A DNA stretch of 64,000 nt from positions 496,001-560,000 of the forward strand of contig CAWFPR010000002.1 in NCBI GenBank assembly GCA_963817635.1, read 5' to 3'. Shown here one piece after another: positions 36,796 through 45,316 of this stretch. Position 1 is the first letter of the stretch; the number at the start of each line of letters is the position of its first letter. Origin of the DNA: CAWFPR01 sp963817635 (GTDB lineage Bacteria; Acidobacteriota; Vicinamibacteria; Vicinamibacterales; 2-12-FULL-66-21). The translations under genes were made by a program, and so were the position numbers. The notes below the pieces were generated by a model. The model was not told the DNA's origin. It did not search any database and was given only the letters and a program-made list of their open reading frames with translations.

Positions 36796-37427
36796 TGGCC
36801 TTGTCCCGCCCGGTGATTTGTGTCGTAACCGGGGGGCATGGCGATTCGCCGCGGATCGTGGCGGCGCTTTCCGCGGCGGCGCGGGCCGGCGCCAGCGTGC
36901 TCCAGATTCGCGAGCCCGGACTCGACGACCGCCAGCTTCTCAGCCTCGTGCAGCAGGCGATTGCTGCGACGGCGACGACGGCCGCGCGCGTCGTGGTGAA
37001 CGACCGGACCGACGTGGCGATCGCCGCGTCGGCGGCCGGTGTGCACCTGCGCGACCGTTCGATTGCCGCGTCACGCGTGCGGGCAGTTGCGCCGCCGGGA
37101 TTCCTGATTGGCCGGGCCGTGCACTCCGTCGCGGCGGCGCGGGAGGCGGAGGCCGACGGCGCGTGCGACTATCTCGTGTTCGGTACGGTGTTCCCGTCCG
37201 CGAGCAAGCCGCCGGGCCATCAGGCCGCCGGTCTCCGGCAACTCGAGGCCGTGTGCCAATCGGTCCGCTTGCCGGTGCTGGCGATCGGAGGGATCACACC
37301 GGGACGAGCCGCCGAGGTCGCGCGGGCCGGAGCCGCCGGTATCGCGGCGATCGGGTTGTTCGCCACCGCCGCGTCCGCCGGCGATGCCGTCGATGCGGTG
37401 CGACGGTCGTTTGACAGTAATCCGTGA
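36795..37427 (+). CDS. thiE: Thiamine-phosphate synthase-type protein (ThiE/TenI)
   Basis: A 210-residue TIM-barrel enzyme that couples HMP-PP and HET-P in thiamine synthesis. Motifs include SVLQIREPGLDDRQLLSL, VVNDRTDVAIAASAAGVHLR, DYLVFGTVFPSASKPPGH and VLAIGGITPGRAAEV. The usual 'LPxxD(V/A)RxxxGxxxxIGxS' is here 'GVHLRDRSIAAS', and IGRAVHS replaces IGxSxHS, which also suits a TenI-like member. No other thi genes are near. ATG 36795 (or GTG 36792). Confidence 0.75.
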   Translation: MALSRPVICVVTGGHGDSPRIVAALSAAARAGASVLQIREPGLDDRQLLSLVQQAIAATATTAARVVVNDRTDVAIAASAAGVHLRDRSIAASRVRAVAPPGFLIGRAVHSVAAAREAEADGACDYLVFGTVFPSASKPPGHQAAGLRQLEAVCQSVRLPVLAIGGITPGRAAEVARAGAAGIAAIGLFATAASAGDAVDAVRRSFDSNP

Positions 37428-37440
37428 CATTGTCTACAGT
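37411..37440 (+). promoter_or_regulatory. Sigma70-type promoter of the 37.6 kb gene
   Basis: TTGACA (37411-37416), 18-base spacer, TACAGT (37435-37440). The -35 lies inside the end of thiE. Transcription would start near 37447, leaving a leader of about 130 bases before the next ATG. Confidence 0.6.
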
Positions 37441-37446
37441 ACCGGC

Positions 37447-37575
37447 ACCTCAGCCGCCTGTGGCAATTCAGCTCCCTTGAAGTCAGCAGACGGCGCGCGC
37501 GCCTGGCGGGGCCGGCCAGGAGGCACGCCTTCCCATCGCCACACGACAACGGGCCGTTGCCTCGAGTAGCTCCGA
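37447..37575 (+). other. Structured leader candidate upstream of a conserved hypothetical gene
   Basis: The leader contains at least two clean hairpins: CCTGGC (37502-37507) with GCCAGG (37515-37520), and CAACG-GGC-CGTTG (37547-37559) ending 16 bases before the ATG, plus an upstream CAATTCA/TGAAGT pair. The second hairpin lies close enough to affect ribosome access. I recognise no known riboswitch class. Confidence 0.4.
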
Positions 37576-38343
37576 ATGGATCCTGGTTACAAATCTCCGT
37601 TCATCGATTTCTTCCGTCGCGGCGAAGTCGCACAGGACGTCCGGCTCGTCGCTGCCCAGGGAGCGCTGTCGCCGAGTACGCATGAACAGCTCGCCCTGCT
37701 GATCCTGCTGGTCGACGATCCCGAACCGGAGATTTCGGCGAGCGCGAACCAGACGCTCGAGGCGCTGCCGCTCGAACCGCTGCGCGCCTTTCTCGCGCGA
37801 ACCGACGTGCCCGAGCCGATGCGCGCGTTCTTCGCCGCCCGGGGCGTCGACGCGGGTCCGGTCGCGGCTCCGGATGCCGATATGGAGCCCGATGCGGCGG
37901 CGCCAAAAGAGGAGCCGGATGACCGCAGGACGGACCCGGCGGTGCTCTCGTCGCTGCCAATCATCGACCGGATGAAGCTGGCGATGAAGGGCACACGGGC
38001 GCAACGCTCGCAGCTGATTCGCGACTCGAACAAGCTGGTGGCAGCCGCGGTGCTGAGCAGCCCGAAGCTGACGGAAACAGAGGTCGAGGCGTTCGCGAAG
38101 ATGGCGAACGTGACGGAAGACGTGCTGCGGGTCATCGCGATGAACCGCACGTGGACGAAGAACTACGGCGTGATCTGGGGATTGGCGCGCAACCCGAAGA
38201 CGCCGCCAGCCATCTCGATGCACCTGCTGCAGCGCCTGACCGAGCGCGATCTGAAGATGATCACGACGGATCGCAACGTGCCGGAGGCGGTCCGGATGGC
38301 GGCGCGCAAGTTCGTGGTGAAGGGGCGGAAGGGCAACGACTAG
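37576..38343 (+). CDS. Conserved hypothetical helical protein
   Basis: A 255-residue soluble protein without signal peptide. The N-terminal third is helical and repeat-like (LALLILLVDDPEPEISASAN), a Pro/Asp/Glu linker follows (about 95-120), and the C-terminal region SSLPIIDRMKLAMKGTRAQR to MHLLQRLTERDLKMITTDRN is basic and strongly patterned, resembling HEAT-like helices. I do not recognise a named family. It has its own promoter and leader and converges with the next gene, the two stop codons overlapping in CTAG. Confidence 0.65.
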   Translation: MDPGYKSPFIDFFRRGEVAQDVRLVAAQGALSPSTHEQLALLILLVDDPEPEISASANQTLEALPLEPLRAFLARTDVPEPMRAFFAARGVDAGPVAAPDADMEPDAAAPKEEPDDRRTDPAVLSSLPIIDRMKLAMKGTRAQRSQLIRDSNKLVAAAVLSSPKLTETEVEAFAKMANVTEDVLRVIAMNRTWTKNYGVIWGLARNPKTPPAISMHLLQRLTERDLKMITTDRNVPEAVRMAARKFVVKGRKGND

Positions 38344-38558
38344 CCCCTGGTCTTGCGCGGCCGCGGACCCTTGCCGAACTCCTTGCGCATATGCGCGAGC
38401 CCCTCCATGTAGACCGTCGCACGGTGCCGCTCCTGCTCGGGCATCGTCTTCAGCAGGTCGATCGCTCGATCGAAGTCACGCTCGATGGTCTTCGCGGTGG
38501 TCTTGAAGTACATCTGCTTGATTTCGGCGAGCTGTTCCTCGTCCATACCGGGCTCCAT
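38340..38558 (-). CDS. Small conserved-looking hypothetical protein
   Basis: 72 residues from ATG 38558 (or 68 from ATG 38546): an amphipathic helical segment (AEIKQMYFKTTAKTIERDFD), then AIDLLKTMPEQERHRATVYM and a basic tail ending KTRG. Real-gene indicators are charge patterning and a stop that overlaps the converging neighbour in CTAG. Directly upstream begins the 82-bp tandem repeat, so its promoter region is the repeat array. Function unknown. Confidence 0.5.
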   Translation of the reverse strand: MEPGMDEEQLAEIKQMYFKTTAKTIERDFDRAIDLLKTMPEQERHRATVYMEGLAHMRKEFGKGPRPRKTRG

Positions 38559-38560
38559 TG

Positions 38561-38795
38561 TTTGACTCGGCGGGGGCCCCTGCACCCCGCCTGGCTCACG
38601 CCGTCCGCTCGCCCTTCGCGGCTCGCTCCCGGCGTGCGCGGGTTTGACTCGGCGGGGGCCCCTGCACCCCGCCTGGCTCACGCCGTCCGCTCGCCCTTCG
38701 CGGCTCGCTCCCGGCGTGCGCGGGTTTGACTCGGCGGGGGCCCCTGCACCCCGCCTGGCTCACGCCGTCCGCTCGCCCTTCGCGGCTCGCTCCAC
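38561..38795. repeat. 82-bp tandem repeat, 2.9 copies
   Basis: Copies begin at 38561, 38643 and 38725, each opening TTTGACTCGGCGGGGGCCCC and running through GCGGCTCGCTCC. Copies are essentially identical. The third copy diverges after about 71 bases and includes the last 12 codons of polX (stop at 38760), so the PolX C-terminus ERAAKGERTA is encoded by repeat DNA. Each unit contains GGGGGCCCC, which is self-complementary. Confidence 0.92.
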
Positions 38796-40541
38796 GCGTT
38801 CGCGCCCGTGCCGGTTTCGACGCAGTGCGGCGCGAAACGCGTCCAGCGGCTGCGCGTTCAGCACGTCGGCGGGCTCGAGCCAGGCCCGCCGCGCGACGGC
38901 GGCGCCCCACCGCAGCACGGCGAGCCCGGCGGGGGAGTGCGCGTCCGAGTCGATGATGAGCGCAACGCCGCGCTCCTTCGCCAGCCGTGCCTGGACATCA
39001 TTGAGATCGAGGCGGTCCACCTGGCTGTTGATTTCCAGCGCGACGCCGGCCCGGGCCGCGGCCTCGAGGACGCGGTCCATGTCGAAGCTATAGCCGTCGC
39101 GCTTGAGAATCAGGCGTCCGGTCGGATGGCCGATCACGTCGACCCACGGGCACGCGATGGCCCGAAGGATGCGTTCGGTCATCTGGTCGGGCGGCTGGTT
39201 GAAGGCGGAGTGCACGGATGCAATGACGATGTCGAGCTCGGCGAGGCAGTCGTCGGCGAGGTCCATCGTCCCGTCCGGCCGGATGTCGCACTCGATGCCG
39301 GCCAGCAGCGTGATGCCGTCGAGGCGCTGGTTGAGGGCGCGCACCGCGCGCGCGTGTTCGAGCGCGCGGACTTCGTCGAGGCCATTGGCCATGGCGAGCG
39401 CGCGGCTGTGATCCGTGATGGCGATGTACTGCAGCCCTGACGCGCGCGCGGCGATGGCCATGGCTTCCGCATCTGCGCGCCCGTCGGTGGCGGTCGTGTG
39501 CATGTGGAGATCGCCGCGCAGATCCTCGGCGCGAAGGAGCGTGGGCAGCGACCGCGTCGCCGCGGCGTCGAATTCCCCACGATTCTCGCGAAGCTCCGGT
39601 GGCACCCAGGCCAGGCCGAGCGCGTCGTAGATGCCGGCCTCCGTTTCTCCGGCGATGCGACTGTCGTCGGCGGCGCGGAAGAGCCCGTACTCATTGAGCT
39701 TGAAGCCCTGCTGGAGCGCGCGGTCGCGAAGGACGATATTGTGCGCCTTCGAGCCTGTGAAGTACTGCTGCGCGGCACCGAGACTCTCACGCGGCACGAG
39801 CCGCAGGTCGGCCTGGAAACCTCCCCGGAGCAGCACGCTCGACTTCGTCTCGCCGCGCCCGAGCACGCGCTCGACGAGCGCGTAGCCGGTGAGCACGTCC
39901 ATGAGGCCTGCCGGCGCGCCGGCGGCGAGAATGTCGATGTCTCCGCAGGTCTCGCAGCCGCGGCGCAGGCTCCCGACAATCGAGATGGCCGCTTCGGGCG
40001 CAAACTCGCGGAGCGTGGACACGAGCGCAGACGCCGTTTCGTGCGCTTCCGGCATCAGCCGGCGGCCGGTGAAGCGCTGGCGCTCTTCCAGCGCTTTCAG
40101 GATGAGTGCTTCCTTCCGGGCGCCCATGCCCTTGAGCGAACGGATGCGTCCGTCTCGGGCGGCGCGTTCGAGGTCATCGAGCGATCGAATGTCGAGCCCG
40201 CGGTAGAGGAGCGCGACCGTCTTCGGTCCGATTCCCTGAAGCCGCAGGAGATCGAGGATCGTCGGCGGGAATTCCTTCAGCAGTTCCTCGTGGTACGTGC
40301 ACCTCCCGGTATCGATCAGCTCTGCGATCCGGCCGGCGAGATCTTTGCCGATTCCCGGGATCGCCAGTCGTTCGGCCGGAAGGAGAGTGGCGACGCGCGC
40401 GCCGAGGTGCACGATCGTGTCGGCGGCGTTGCGGTAGGCGCGGATCTTGAACGGGTTTTCGTTCCGGATTTCGAGCAGGTCGGCTATCTCGGCGAGCACG
40501 CGGGCGATCGCGAGGTTCTCCACGGCGGCGCTGGCACTCAC
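38760..40541 (-). CDS. polX: Family X DNA polymerase with PHP domain
   Basis: A 593-residue bacterial PolX used in base-excision repair. The helix-hairpin-helix N-terminal part (LAIPGIGKDLAGRIAELIDT, GIGPKTVALLYRGLDI), the nucleotidyltransferase motif SIVGSLRRGCETCGDIDILA with its catalytic Asp pair, and the PHP nuclease domain (RGDLHMHTTATDGRADAEAM, AITDHSRALAMANGL, GIECDIRPDG, IDSDAHSPAGLAVLRWG) are complete. GTG start overlaps the GHMP kinase stop (GTGA). The last residues come from the tandem repeat. A degenerate paralogue lies at 51699-53387. Confidence 0.95.
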   Translation of the reverse strand: MSASAAVENLAIARVLAEIADLLEIRNENPFKIRAYRNAADTIVHLGARVATLLPAERLAIPGIGKDLAGRIAELIDTGRCTYHEELLKEFPPTILDLLRLQGIGPKTVALLYRGLDIRSLDDLERAARDGRIRSLKGMGARKEALILKALEERQRFTGRRLMPEAHETASALVSTLREFAPEAAISIVGSLRRGCETCGDIDILAAGAPAGLMDVLTGYALVERVLGRGETKSSVLLRGGFQADLRLVPRESLGAAQQYFTGSKAHNIVLRDRALQQGFKLNEYGLFRAADDSRIAGETEAGIYDALGLAWVPPELRENRGEFDAAATRSLPTLLRAEDLRGDLHMHTTATDGRADAEAMAIAARASGLQYIAITDHSRALAMANGLDEVRALEHARAVRALNQRLDGITLLAGIECDIRPDGTMDLADDCLAELDIVIASVHSAFNQPPDQMTERILRAIACPWVDVIGHPTGRLILKRDGYSFDMDRVLEAAARAGVALEINSQVDRLDLNDVQARLAKERGVALIIDSDAHSPAGLAVLRWGAAVARRAWLEPADVLNAQPLDAFRAALRRNRHGRERVERAAKGERTA

Positions 40542-41551
40542 GCAACCGGAGCGGCGGCGCGCGTTTCGAGCACCAGTCCGCGCCGTTCGATCTGGAAGTC
40601 GAGCAGCCGGGCGCCCGCGTCCGCGAGGGCAGCGCGGATGCCGGGTACTGCGTCGGGTTCGCCGAAGCAGAACAGACAGCCGCCGCCGCCCGCTCCGCAG
40701 ACCTTGCCGCCGAGGGCGCCGGCACGGACCGCCGCCGCCAGCATCGCGTCGATTTCGGGCGTCGTCACGCCGGGGGCCAGTTGCTTGCGATTTTCCCACT
40801 CGTCCGCGATGTGAGCGCCGACCCGGTCCCAGTCGCCGCGCTCGAGCGCGCGGCGCATGGCCATGGCGATGTCGCGGATTCGGCCGAAGCTCGTCTGCAC
40901 GCGTGCATCGCCATCGATATGGCGCTTGGTGACCTCCCAGTTGTTGATGCCGGAGTTGCGCGAGGCGTTGGTGTACGCGAGCACGAGGCGTCGCTCGAGT
41001 TCCTCCGGAGCGACCGAAAGCTCGACGCGCTTCACGCCGTCCACGCCCAGTTCGACGGCAGAGATGCCGCCGTAGAGCGCGGGGCGGTAGTCCTGGACTC
41101 CCGTCGGCACGTCGATCGCCTGGGCCTCCACGTTCATCGCGATCTGGAGGAGCGCTTCGTCGGTGCGCGGCTGGCGCGACCACGCGGCCAGGGCGCCGCA
41201 CACGGCGATGTTCAACGCCGATGATCCCGCGATGCCCGCACCGAACGGCGAGTCGCAGCGCGTATGCAGCTCGAGCCCGGCCGCCTGGAAATAGTGGAGC
41301 AGACAGCCCAGCAGGCGCAGTTCCCGGTTGTCGCGCAACTCCGACCAGTGATCCGCCTCCACTCGCCGCCCCGTGTCATCGGATACGACGACGAGGCGGT
41401 GGTCGGCGCGGGGCCGGATGGAGCAGCGGGCCCGCAGGCTGATCGCGACATTGAGCGTCTGCGCGCCTTCGTGGAAAAGGTACAGCGGCCAGATATCGAG
41501 CGTGCCGCCCGCCAGATCGATGCGGGTGGGCGCGGAAGCGTCGATGTGCAC
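40538..41551 (-). CDS. GHMP-family sugar kinase
   Basis: A 337-residue kinase. The N-terminal substrate segment PTRIDLAGGTLDIWPLYLFH, the ATP loop SPFGAGIAGSSALNIAVCGA and the C-terminal GKVCGAGGGGCLFCFGE are the three GHMP motifs. The opening resembles sugar-1-kinases such as heptose or fucose kinases rather than mevalonate-type enzymes. It is read divergently from nagZ and overlaps polX, so phosphorylation of a cell-wall sugar is possible but unproven. GTG start at 41551 is placed 6 bases after a perfect TATAAT. Confidence 0.82.
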   Translation of the reverse strand: MHIDASAPTRIDLAGGTLDIWPLYLFHEGAQTLNVAISLRARCSIRPRADHRLVVVSDDTGRRVEADHWSELRDNRELRLLGCLLHYFQAAGLELHTRCDSPFGAGIAGSSALNIAVCGALAAWSRQPRTDEALLQIAMNVEAQAIDVPTGVQDYRPALYGGISAVELGVDGVKRVELSVAPEELERRLVLAYTNASRNSGINNWEVTKRHIDGDARVQTSFGRIRDIAMAMRRALERGDWDRVGAHIADEWENRKQLAPGVTTPEIDAMLAAAVRAGALGGKVCGAGGGGCLFCFGEPDAVPGIRAALADAGARLLDFQIERRGLVLETRAAAPVA

Positions 41552-41557
41552 GGGGTG

Positions 41558-41563
41558 ATTATA
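41558..41563 (-). promoter_or_regulatory. -10 box of the GHMP kinase gene, leaderless geometry
   Basis: Minus strand TATAAT, six bases (CACCCC), then GTG. No ribosome-binding site fits in the gap, so the mRNA would begin at or next to the start codon. Confidence 0.6.
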
Positions 41564-41568
41564 GCCGC

Positions 41569-41752
41569 TCTCCGGGGCCGCTCTCCGCGCACTCCCGCTT
41601 CGGCCTGTCCGGCACATCCGCGGCCTGCGGCGTCACCGACAGTCGCTGGCGCCGACAGGCAGGTGAGCCCCCAACGCCACGAGCCGGAGGGCGGACCGCG
41701 GAGAGCGGACCGCGGAGAGCGGAAGCGGACCGCGGAGAGCGGAGAGCGCGGA
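41569..41752. repeat. GGAGAGC heptamer repeats, inverted pair between divergent genes
   Basis: At 41692-41752 the plus strand carries GGAGAGC units alternating with GGACCGC-like spacers; at 41569-41590 the same unit appears on the minus strand (CTCTCCG). Each block therefore reads in the sense of its own gene (nagZ and GHMP kinase). The rest of the 231-base gap shows no gene. Confidence 0.75.
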
Positions 41753-41769
41753 GCGCCGTGACCGCGGAC

Positions 41770-41775
41770 TATAAT
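41770..41775 (+). promoter_or_regulatory. -10 box of nagZ, leaderless geometry
   Basis: TATAAT, then CACGAGA (7 bases), then ATG. It mirrors the divergent GHMP kinase promoter, sharing the wider string CTATAATCAC. Confidence 0.6.
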
Positions 41776-41782
41776 CACGAGA

Positions 41783-42877
41783 ATGTCACTGAAGGACATC
41801 CGGCGGCACGCCGGCCAGCTGGCGATTGCTGGATTCGCGGGTCACCAGATTCCGCCGGACCTGCGCGTGCTGGCCAGAGAGTTCGACCTCGGCGGCATCA
41901 TCCTGTTCGCCCGTAACGTCGACTCGCCGGAGCAGGTCGCCGAGATCGCGCGCGAGGCGCAGCAACTCGCCCACGAACTGCCGCTGTGGGTGAGCGTGGA
42001 CCAGGAAGGCGGCCGCGTGGCGCGGCTCAAGGCGCCTTTCACCGTGTGGCCACCGATGGCGACGCTCGGCCGGAGCGGCGACGAGCGCCTCGTCGAGCGA
42101 TTCGCGCGCGCGCTGGCGGCTGAGCTCGTCGCCGTTGGCATCTCGATGGACTACACGCCGGTCCTCGATATCCTCACGAATCCGTCCAACCCGGTCATCG
42201 GCGACCGCGCGCTCGCCGGGCGCGCCGAAGATGTCGCCCGCCTCGGGAGCGCCATGATCGCGGCGCTGCAGGCGGCGGGAATCGCCGCCTGCGGCAAGCA
42301 CTTTCCCGGCCACGGCGACACGAGCGTCGATTCACATTTCGAGCTGCCCCTCGTCGAGCATCCTCCCGACAGGCTCGAAGCCGTCGAACTCGTGCCGTTC
42401 CGCGCGGCGATCGCCGCCGACGTGGCGGCGATCATGACGGCGCACATCCTGATCCCCTCGCTCGATGCCGATCGTCCGGCGACGCTGTCGCCCGCGATCG
42501 TGACCGGGATCCTGAAGGAACAACTCGGGTATCGCGGCCTCGTCCTGAGCGACGATCTCGAGATGCGCGCGATTGCCGGCCGCTACGGTATCAGCGAGGC
42601 AACCGTCGGTGCCCTCGCCGCCGGATGCGACGCAGTCCTGATGTGCGGAGCGGAGACGGACACGCAGGTCGCCGCGCTCGAAGCGGTCATACATGCGATC
42701 GAAAACGGCACGCTGCCGGTCAAGCGAGTGGAGGACGCGATCGCGCGGCACCGGCGGGTGAAGGAGCGCTTCCTCGCACCGCCGCGGCCCGGGCCGCTCA
42801 CCGGTGCGGCGCTGCGGCAGCGGCTCGGGTGCGACGAGCATCAGGCCGTCGCGGACCAGATGGCGAGGTTTGCCTGA
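41783..42877 (+). CDS. nagZ: Beta-N-acetylglucosaminidase NagZ (GH3)
   Basis: A 364-residue cytoplasmic glycosidase that removes GlcNAc from anhydro-muropeptides. GH3/NagZ motifs are visible: LGGIILFARNVDSPEQVAEI, VDQEGGRVARLKAPF, AACGKHFPGHGDTSVDSHFE (the His/Asp acid-base loop) and the nucleophile region GLVLSDDLEMRAI. No signal peptide, as expected for NagZ. It starts a plus-strand cluster with ldcA and mpl, which together recycle peptidoglycan. Confidence 0.94.
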   Translation: MSLKDIRRHAGQLAIAGFAGHQIPPDLRVLAREFDLGGIILFARNVDSPEQVAEIAREAQQLAHELPLWVSVDQEGGRVARLKAPFTVWPPMATLGRSGDERLVERFARALAAELVAVGISMDYTPVLDILTNPSNPVIGDRALAGRAEDVARLGSAMIAALQAAGIAACGKHFPGHGDTSVDSHFELPLVEHPPDRLEAVELVPFRAAIAADVAAIMTAHILIPSLDADRPATLSPAIVTGILKEQLGYRGLVLSDDLEMRAIAGRYGISEATVGALAAGCDAVLMCGAETDTQVAALEAVIHAIENGTLPVKRVEDAIARHRRVKERFLAPPRPGPLTGAALRQRLGCDEHQAVADQMARFA

Positions 42878-42880
42878 CCC

Positions 42881-43804
42881 ATGCGCCGGCCGCGTGCGCT
42901 CAAGTCCGGCGACCGCGTCGCGCTCGTGGCGCCCGCCAGCCCGTTCGCGCGCGAGGAGTTCGAGAACGGCCTCGTCGAGCTCCGCTCGCTGGGGTTCGAT
43001 CCCGTCTACGATCCGTCGGTGTTCGACAGGACAGGCTATGTCGCGGGCCGCGCCGCCGACCGCGCGGCCGCGCTGCAACGCGCATGGGCCGACCCGGCGA
43101 CCGCCGCGATCGTGGCGGTTCGCGGCGGATACGGCAGCGTCCACCTGTTGCCGCTGCTCGACGAAGCGGTCTTCGACGGACCGGTGAAGGCGTTCATCGG
43201 GTACAGCGACAACACGTCGCTGTTGGCGTGGCTGACGCTGCGGCGCGGGATCGTGTCGTTCCACGGTCCGATGATCGAGCGGCGGCTCTCGCGCGGCGAG
43301 GCGGGCTACGATCGCGACACGTGGAGCCGGGCGCTTTGCCGCGCGGCGCCCGTCGGCGCCATCACGCACCCCGGCCTCGAGGTCATCAGGCCGGGTGAAG
43401 CCGCAGGGATGCTCGTGGGGGGGACCATCACGCAGATCGCCTCCTCGCTCGGCACGCCGTACGCCTTCGTGCCGCCGCCGGGATGCGTACTGTTCCTCGA
43501 GGACGTTGGCGAGCGCCCGTACCGGATCGATCGCCTCATGACCCAGCTGGCGCTGGCCGGCGTGATCGCCAGGGCCTCGGCGCTCGTCTTCGGCGAGCTG
43601 CCGGGGTGCGACGAACCGGGCGGCACACCGGCGATCCGTGACGTTGTCGAGGAACTGGTCGCGGGCTTCGACGGCCCGGTGCTCTACGGCCTGCCGTCTG
43701 GGCACACGGCCGGGCCGACGCTGACCCTGCCGTTCGGCGTGCGTGCCCGCGTCGTGACGACCGGCACGCCGGCGCTGGTGATCGAAGAGGCCGCGGTCGA
43801 ATAG
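42881..43804 (+). CDS. ldcA: L,D-carboxypeptidase (peptidoglycan recycling, S66)
   Basis: A 307-residue S66 serine peptidase that trims the terminal D-Ala from tetrapeptides. Visible features: GDRVALVAPASPFAREEFEN, AIVAVRGGYGSVHLLPLLDE, the nucleophile Ser in KAFIGYSDNTSLLAWL, the Glu in FLEDVGERPYRIDR and the His in GLPSGHTAGPTLTLPFG. It lies 3 bases after nagZ. No signal peptide, consistent with cytoplasmic LdcA. Confidence 0.93.
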   Translation: MRRPRALKSGDRVALVAPASPFAREEFENGLVELRSLGFDPVYDPSVFDRTGYVAGRAADRAAALQRAWADPATAAIVAVRGGYGSVHLLPLLDEAVFDGPVKAFIGYSDNTSLLAWLTLRRGIVSFHGPMIERRLSRGEAGYDRDTWSRALCRAAPVGAITHPGLEVIRPGEAAGMLVGGTITQIASSLGTPYAFVPPPGCVLFLEDVGERPYRIDRLMTQLALAGVIARASALVFGELPGCDEPGGTPAIRDVVEELVAGFDGPVLYGLPSGHTAGPTLTLPFGVRARVVTTGTPALVIEEAAVE

Positions 43805-43810
43805 GCCGTC

Positions 43811-43909
<99 letters not shown>

Positions 43910-45316
43910 ATGAAACGCATACACCTGATCGGTATCTGTGGAACCGCCATGGCAACGCTCGCGGCGATGCTCAAGAACAAGGGCCATGACGTTCGCGGCT
44001 CGGACATGAACGTCTATCCGCCGATGAGCGACTTCCTGGAACAGCAGGGGATCACCCTGATGCAGGGCTACGCTCCTGAGCACGTCAGCGCCGAACTGGA
44101 CCTGGTGGTCGTCGGCAACGCCATCTCGCGCGGTAACGCGGAGCTCGAGGAGGTGCTCGATCGCAAGATTCGCTACTGCTCGCTTCCGGAGGCCATCCGC
44201 GACCATTTCCTGTGGGGCGCGCGATCGATTGTGATCGCCGGCACCCACGGCAAGACAACGACCACGTCGCTCGCCGGGTGGCTGCTCGCGCACGGCGGCG
44301 CGGATCCGAACGTCTTCATCGGCGGCATCGCCGAGAACTTCGAGAGCAGCTACCGGATCGGCGGCGGCCGCGAGTTCGTCATCGAGGGAGACGAGTACGA
44401 CAGCGCGTTTTTCGACAAGACCGCGAAGTTCCTGAAGTACCTGCCGGATATCGCCGTCGTGAGCAACATCGAGTTCGATCACGCCGACATCTATCCGAAC
44501 CTCGACGCGATACGCCTGGCCTTCCGGCGGTTCGTGAACCTCATTCCCCGGCGCGGCCTCCTGCTGCTCGGGGCGGACAACGCGGACGCCCTCGCCATGG
44601 GCGAGCACGCGCGCTGCCGCGTGGAGACCTTCGGCCTGTCCGATGGCGCCGACTGGCAGGCGCACGCAGTGACGGTGACCGCCGAGTCGACGAGGTTCGG
44701 CGTGCGCAAGGGGGGCGTCCCGTCCGGGACGTTCGAAGTGCCGCTGCTCGGGGCCTACAACGTCCGCAATGCGCTCGCGGCGATCGCGGTCGGCTCCGCG
44801 GTCGGCCTCGATATCGACACGATGGCCGAGGGCCTGCGGCGGTTCCGCGGCGTGCGACGCCGCATGGAGCACCGCGGCACGGTGGGAGGCGTGGCCGTCT
44901 ACGACGACTTCGCGCATCACCCGACAGCGATTGCGGAAACGCTGGAGGGCGTGCGCTCCGCGTTTCCCGGCCGGAGAATCTGGGCGATCTTCGAGCCGCG
45001 ATCGGCGACATCCTGCCGGCGGATTTTCCACGAGGACTTCGCGCGCGCCCTCGGCAGGGCCGACCGGGTGATCCTGCCGGCGGTGTTCCGGTCGACGGTG
45101 CCGGACGCCGAGCGGCTGTCGCCCGAGAGCCTCGTGTCGGATCTCATGGCCGCGGGCGTCGAGGCCGCCTACATTCCCCGGGTCGACGACATCGTCCGCA
45201 CGGTCACGCGTGAGAGCCGCGACGGAGACATCGTGATCGTGATGTCGAACGGCGGATTCGACGATATCCACCGGAAGCTCCTCGCGTCGCTCGAAGAGCG
45301 GGCGGCCCGCGCATAA
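43910..45316 (+). CDS. mpl: UDP-MurNAc:L-Ala-gamma-D-Glu-meso-DAP ligase
   Basis: A 468-residue Mur ligase that re-attaches recycled tripeptide to UDP-MurNAc. HLIGICGTAMATLAAMLKNK, the P-loop IAGTHGKTTTTSLAGWLL, VVSNIEFDHADIYPNLDAIR (diagnostic for Mpl over MurC) and the DDFAHHPTAIAETLEGVR motif are clear. It follows nagZ and ldcA, whose products feed it. Its ribosome site is provided by the heptamer repeat array. Confidence 0.95.
   Translation: MKRIHLIGICGTAMATLAAMLKNKGHDVRGSDMNVYPPMSDFLEQQGITLMQGYAPEHVSAELDLVVVGNAISRGNAELEEVLDRKIRYCSLPEAIRDHFLWGARSIVIAGTHGKTTTTSLAGWLLAHGGADPNVFIGGIAENFESSYRIGGGREFVIEGDEYDSAFFDKTAKFLKYLPDIAVVSNIEFDHADIYPNLDAIRLAFRRFVNLIPRRGLLLLGADNADALAMGEHARCRVETFGLSDGADWQAHAVTVTAESTRFGVRKGGVPSGTFEVPLLGAYNVRNALAAIAVGSAVGLDIDTMAEGLRRFRGVRRRMEHRGTVGGVAVYDDFAHHPTAIAETLEGVRSAFPGRRIWAIFEPRSATSCRRIFHEDFARALGRADRVILPAVFRSTVPDAERLSPESLVSDLMAAGVEAAYIPRVDDIVRTVTRESRDGDIVIVMSNGGFDDIHRKLLASLEERAARA

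Noticed and set aside
38561..38795. CRISPR array
   Set aside because: The 82-bp copies are directly abutting with no variable spacers, are only three in number, and one overlaps coding sequence. No cas genes are present.
40542..41201. N-terminal extension of PolX
   Set aside because: The polX frame is open for 220 further codons upstream, but this is antisense-frame reading through the GHMP kinase gene; the GTGA junction at 40538-40541 and PolX family length fix the start.
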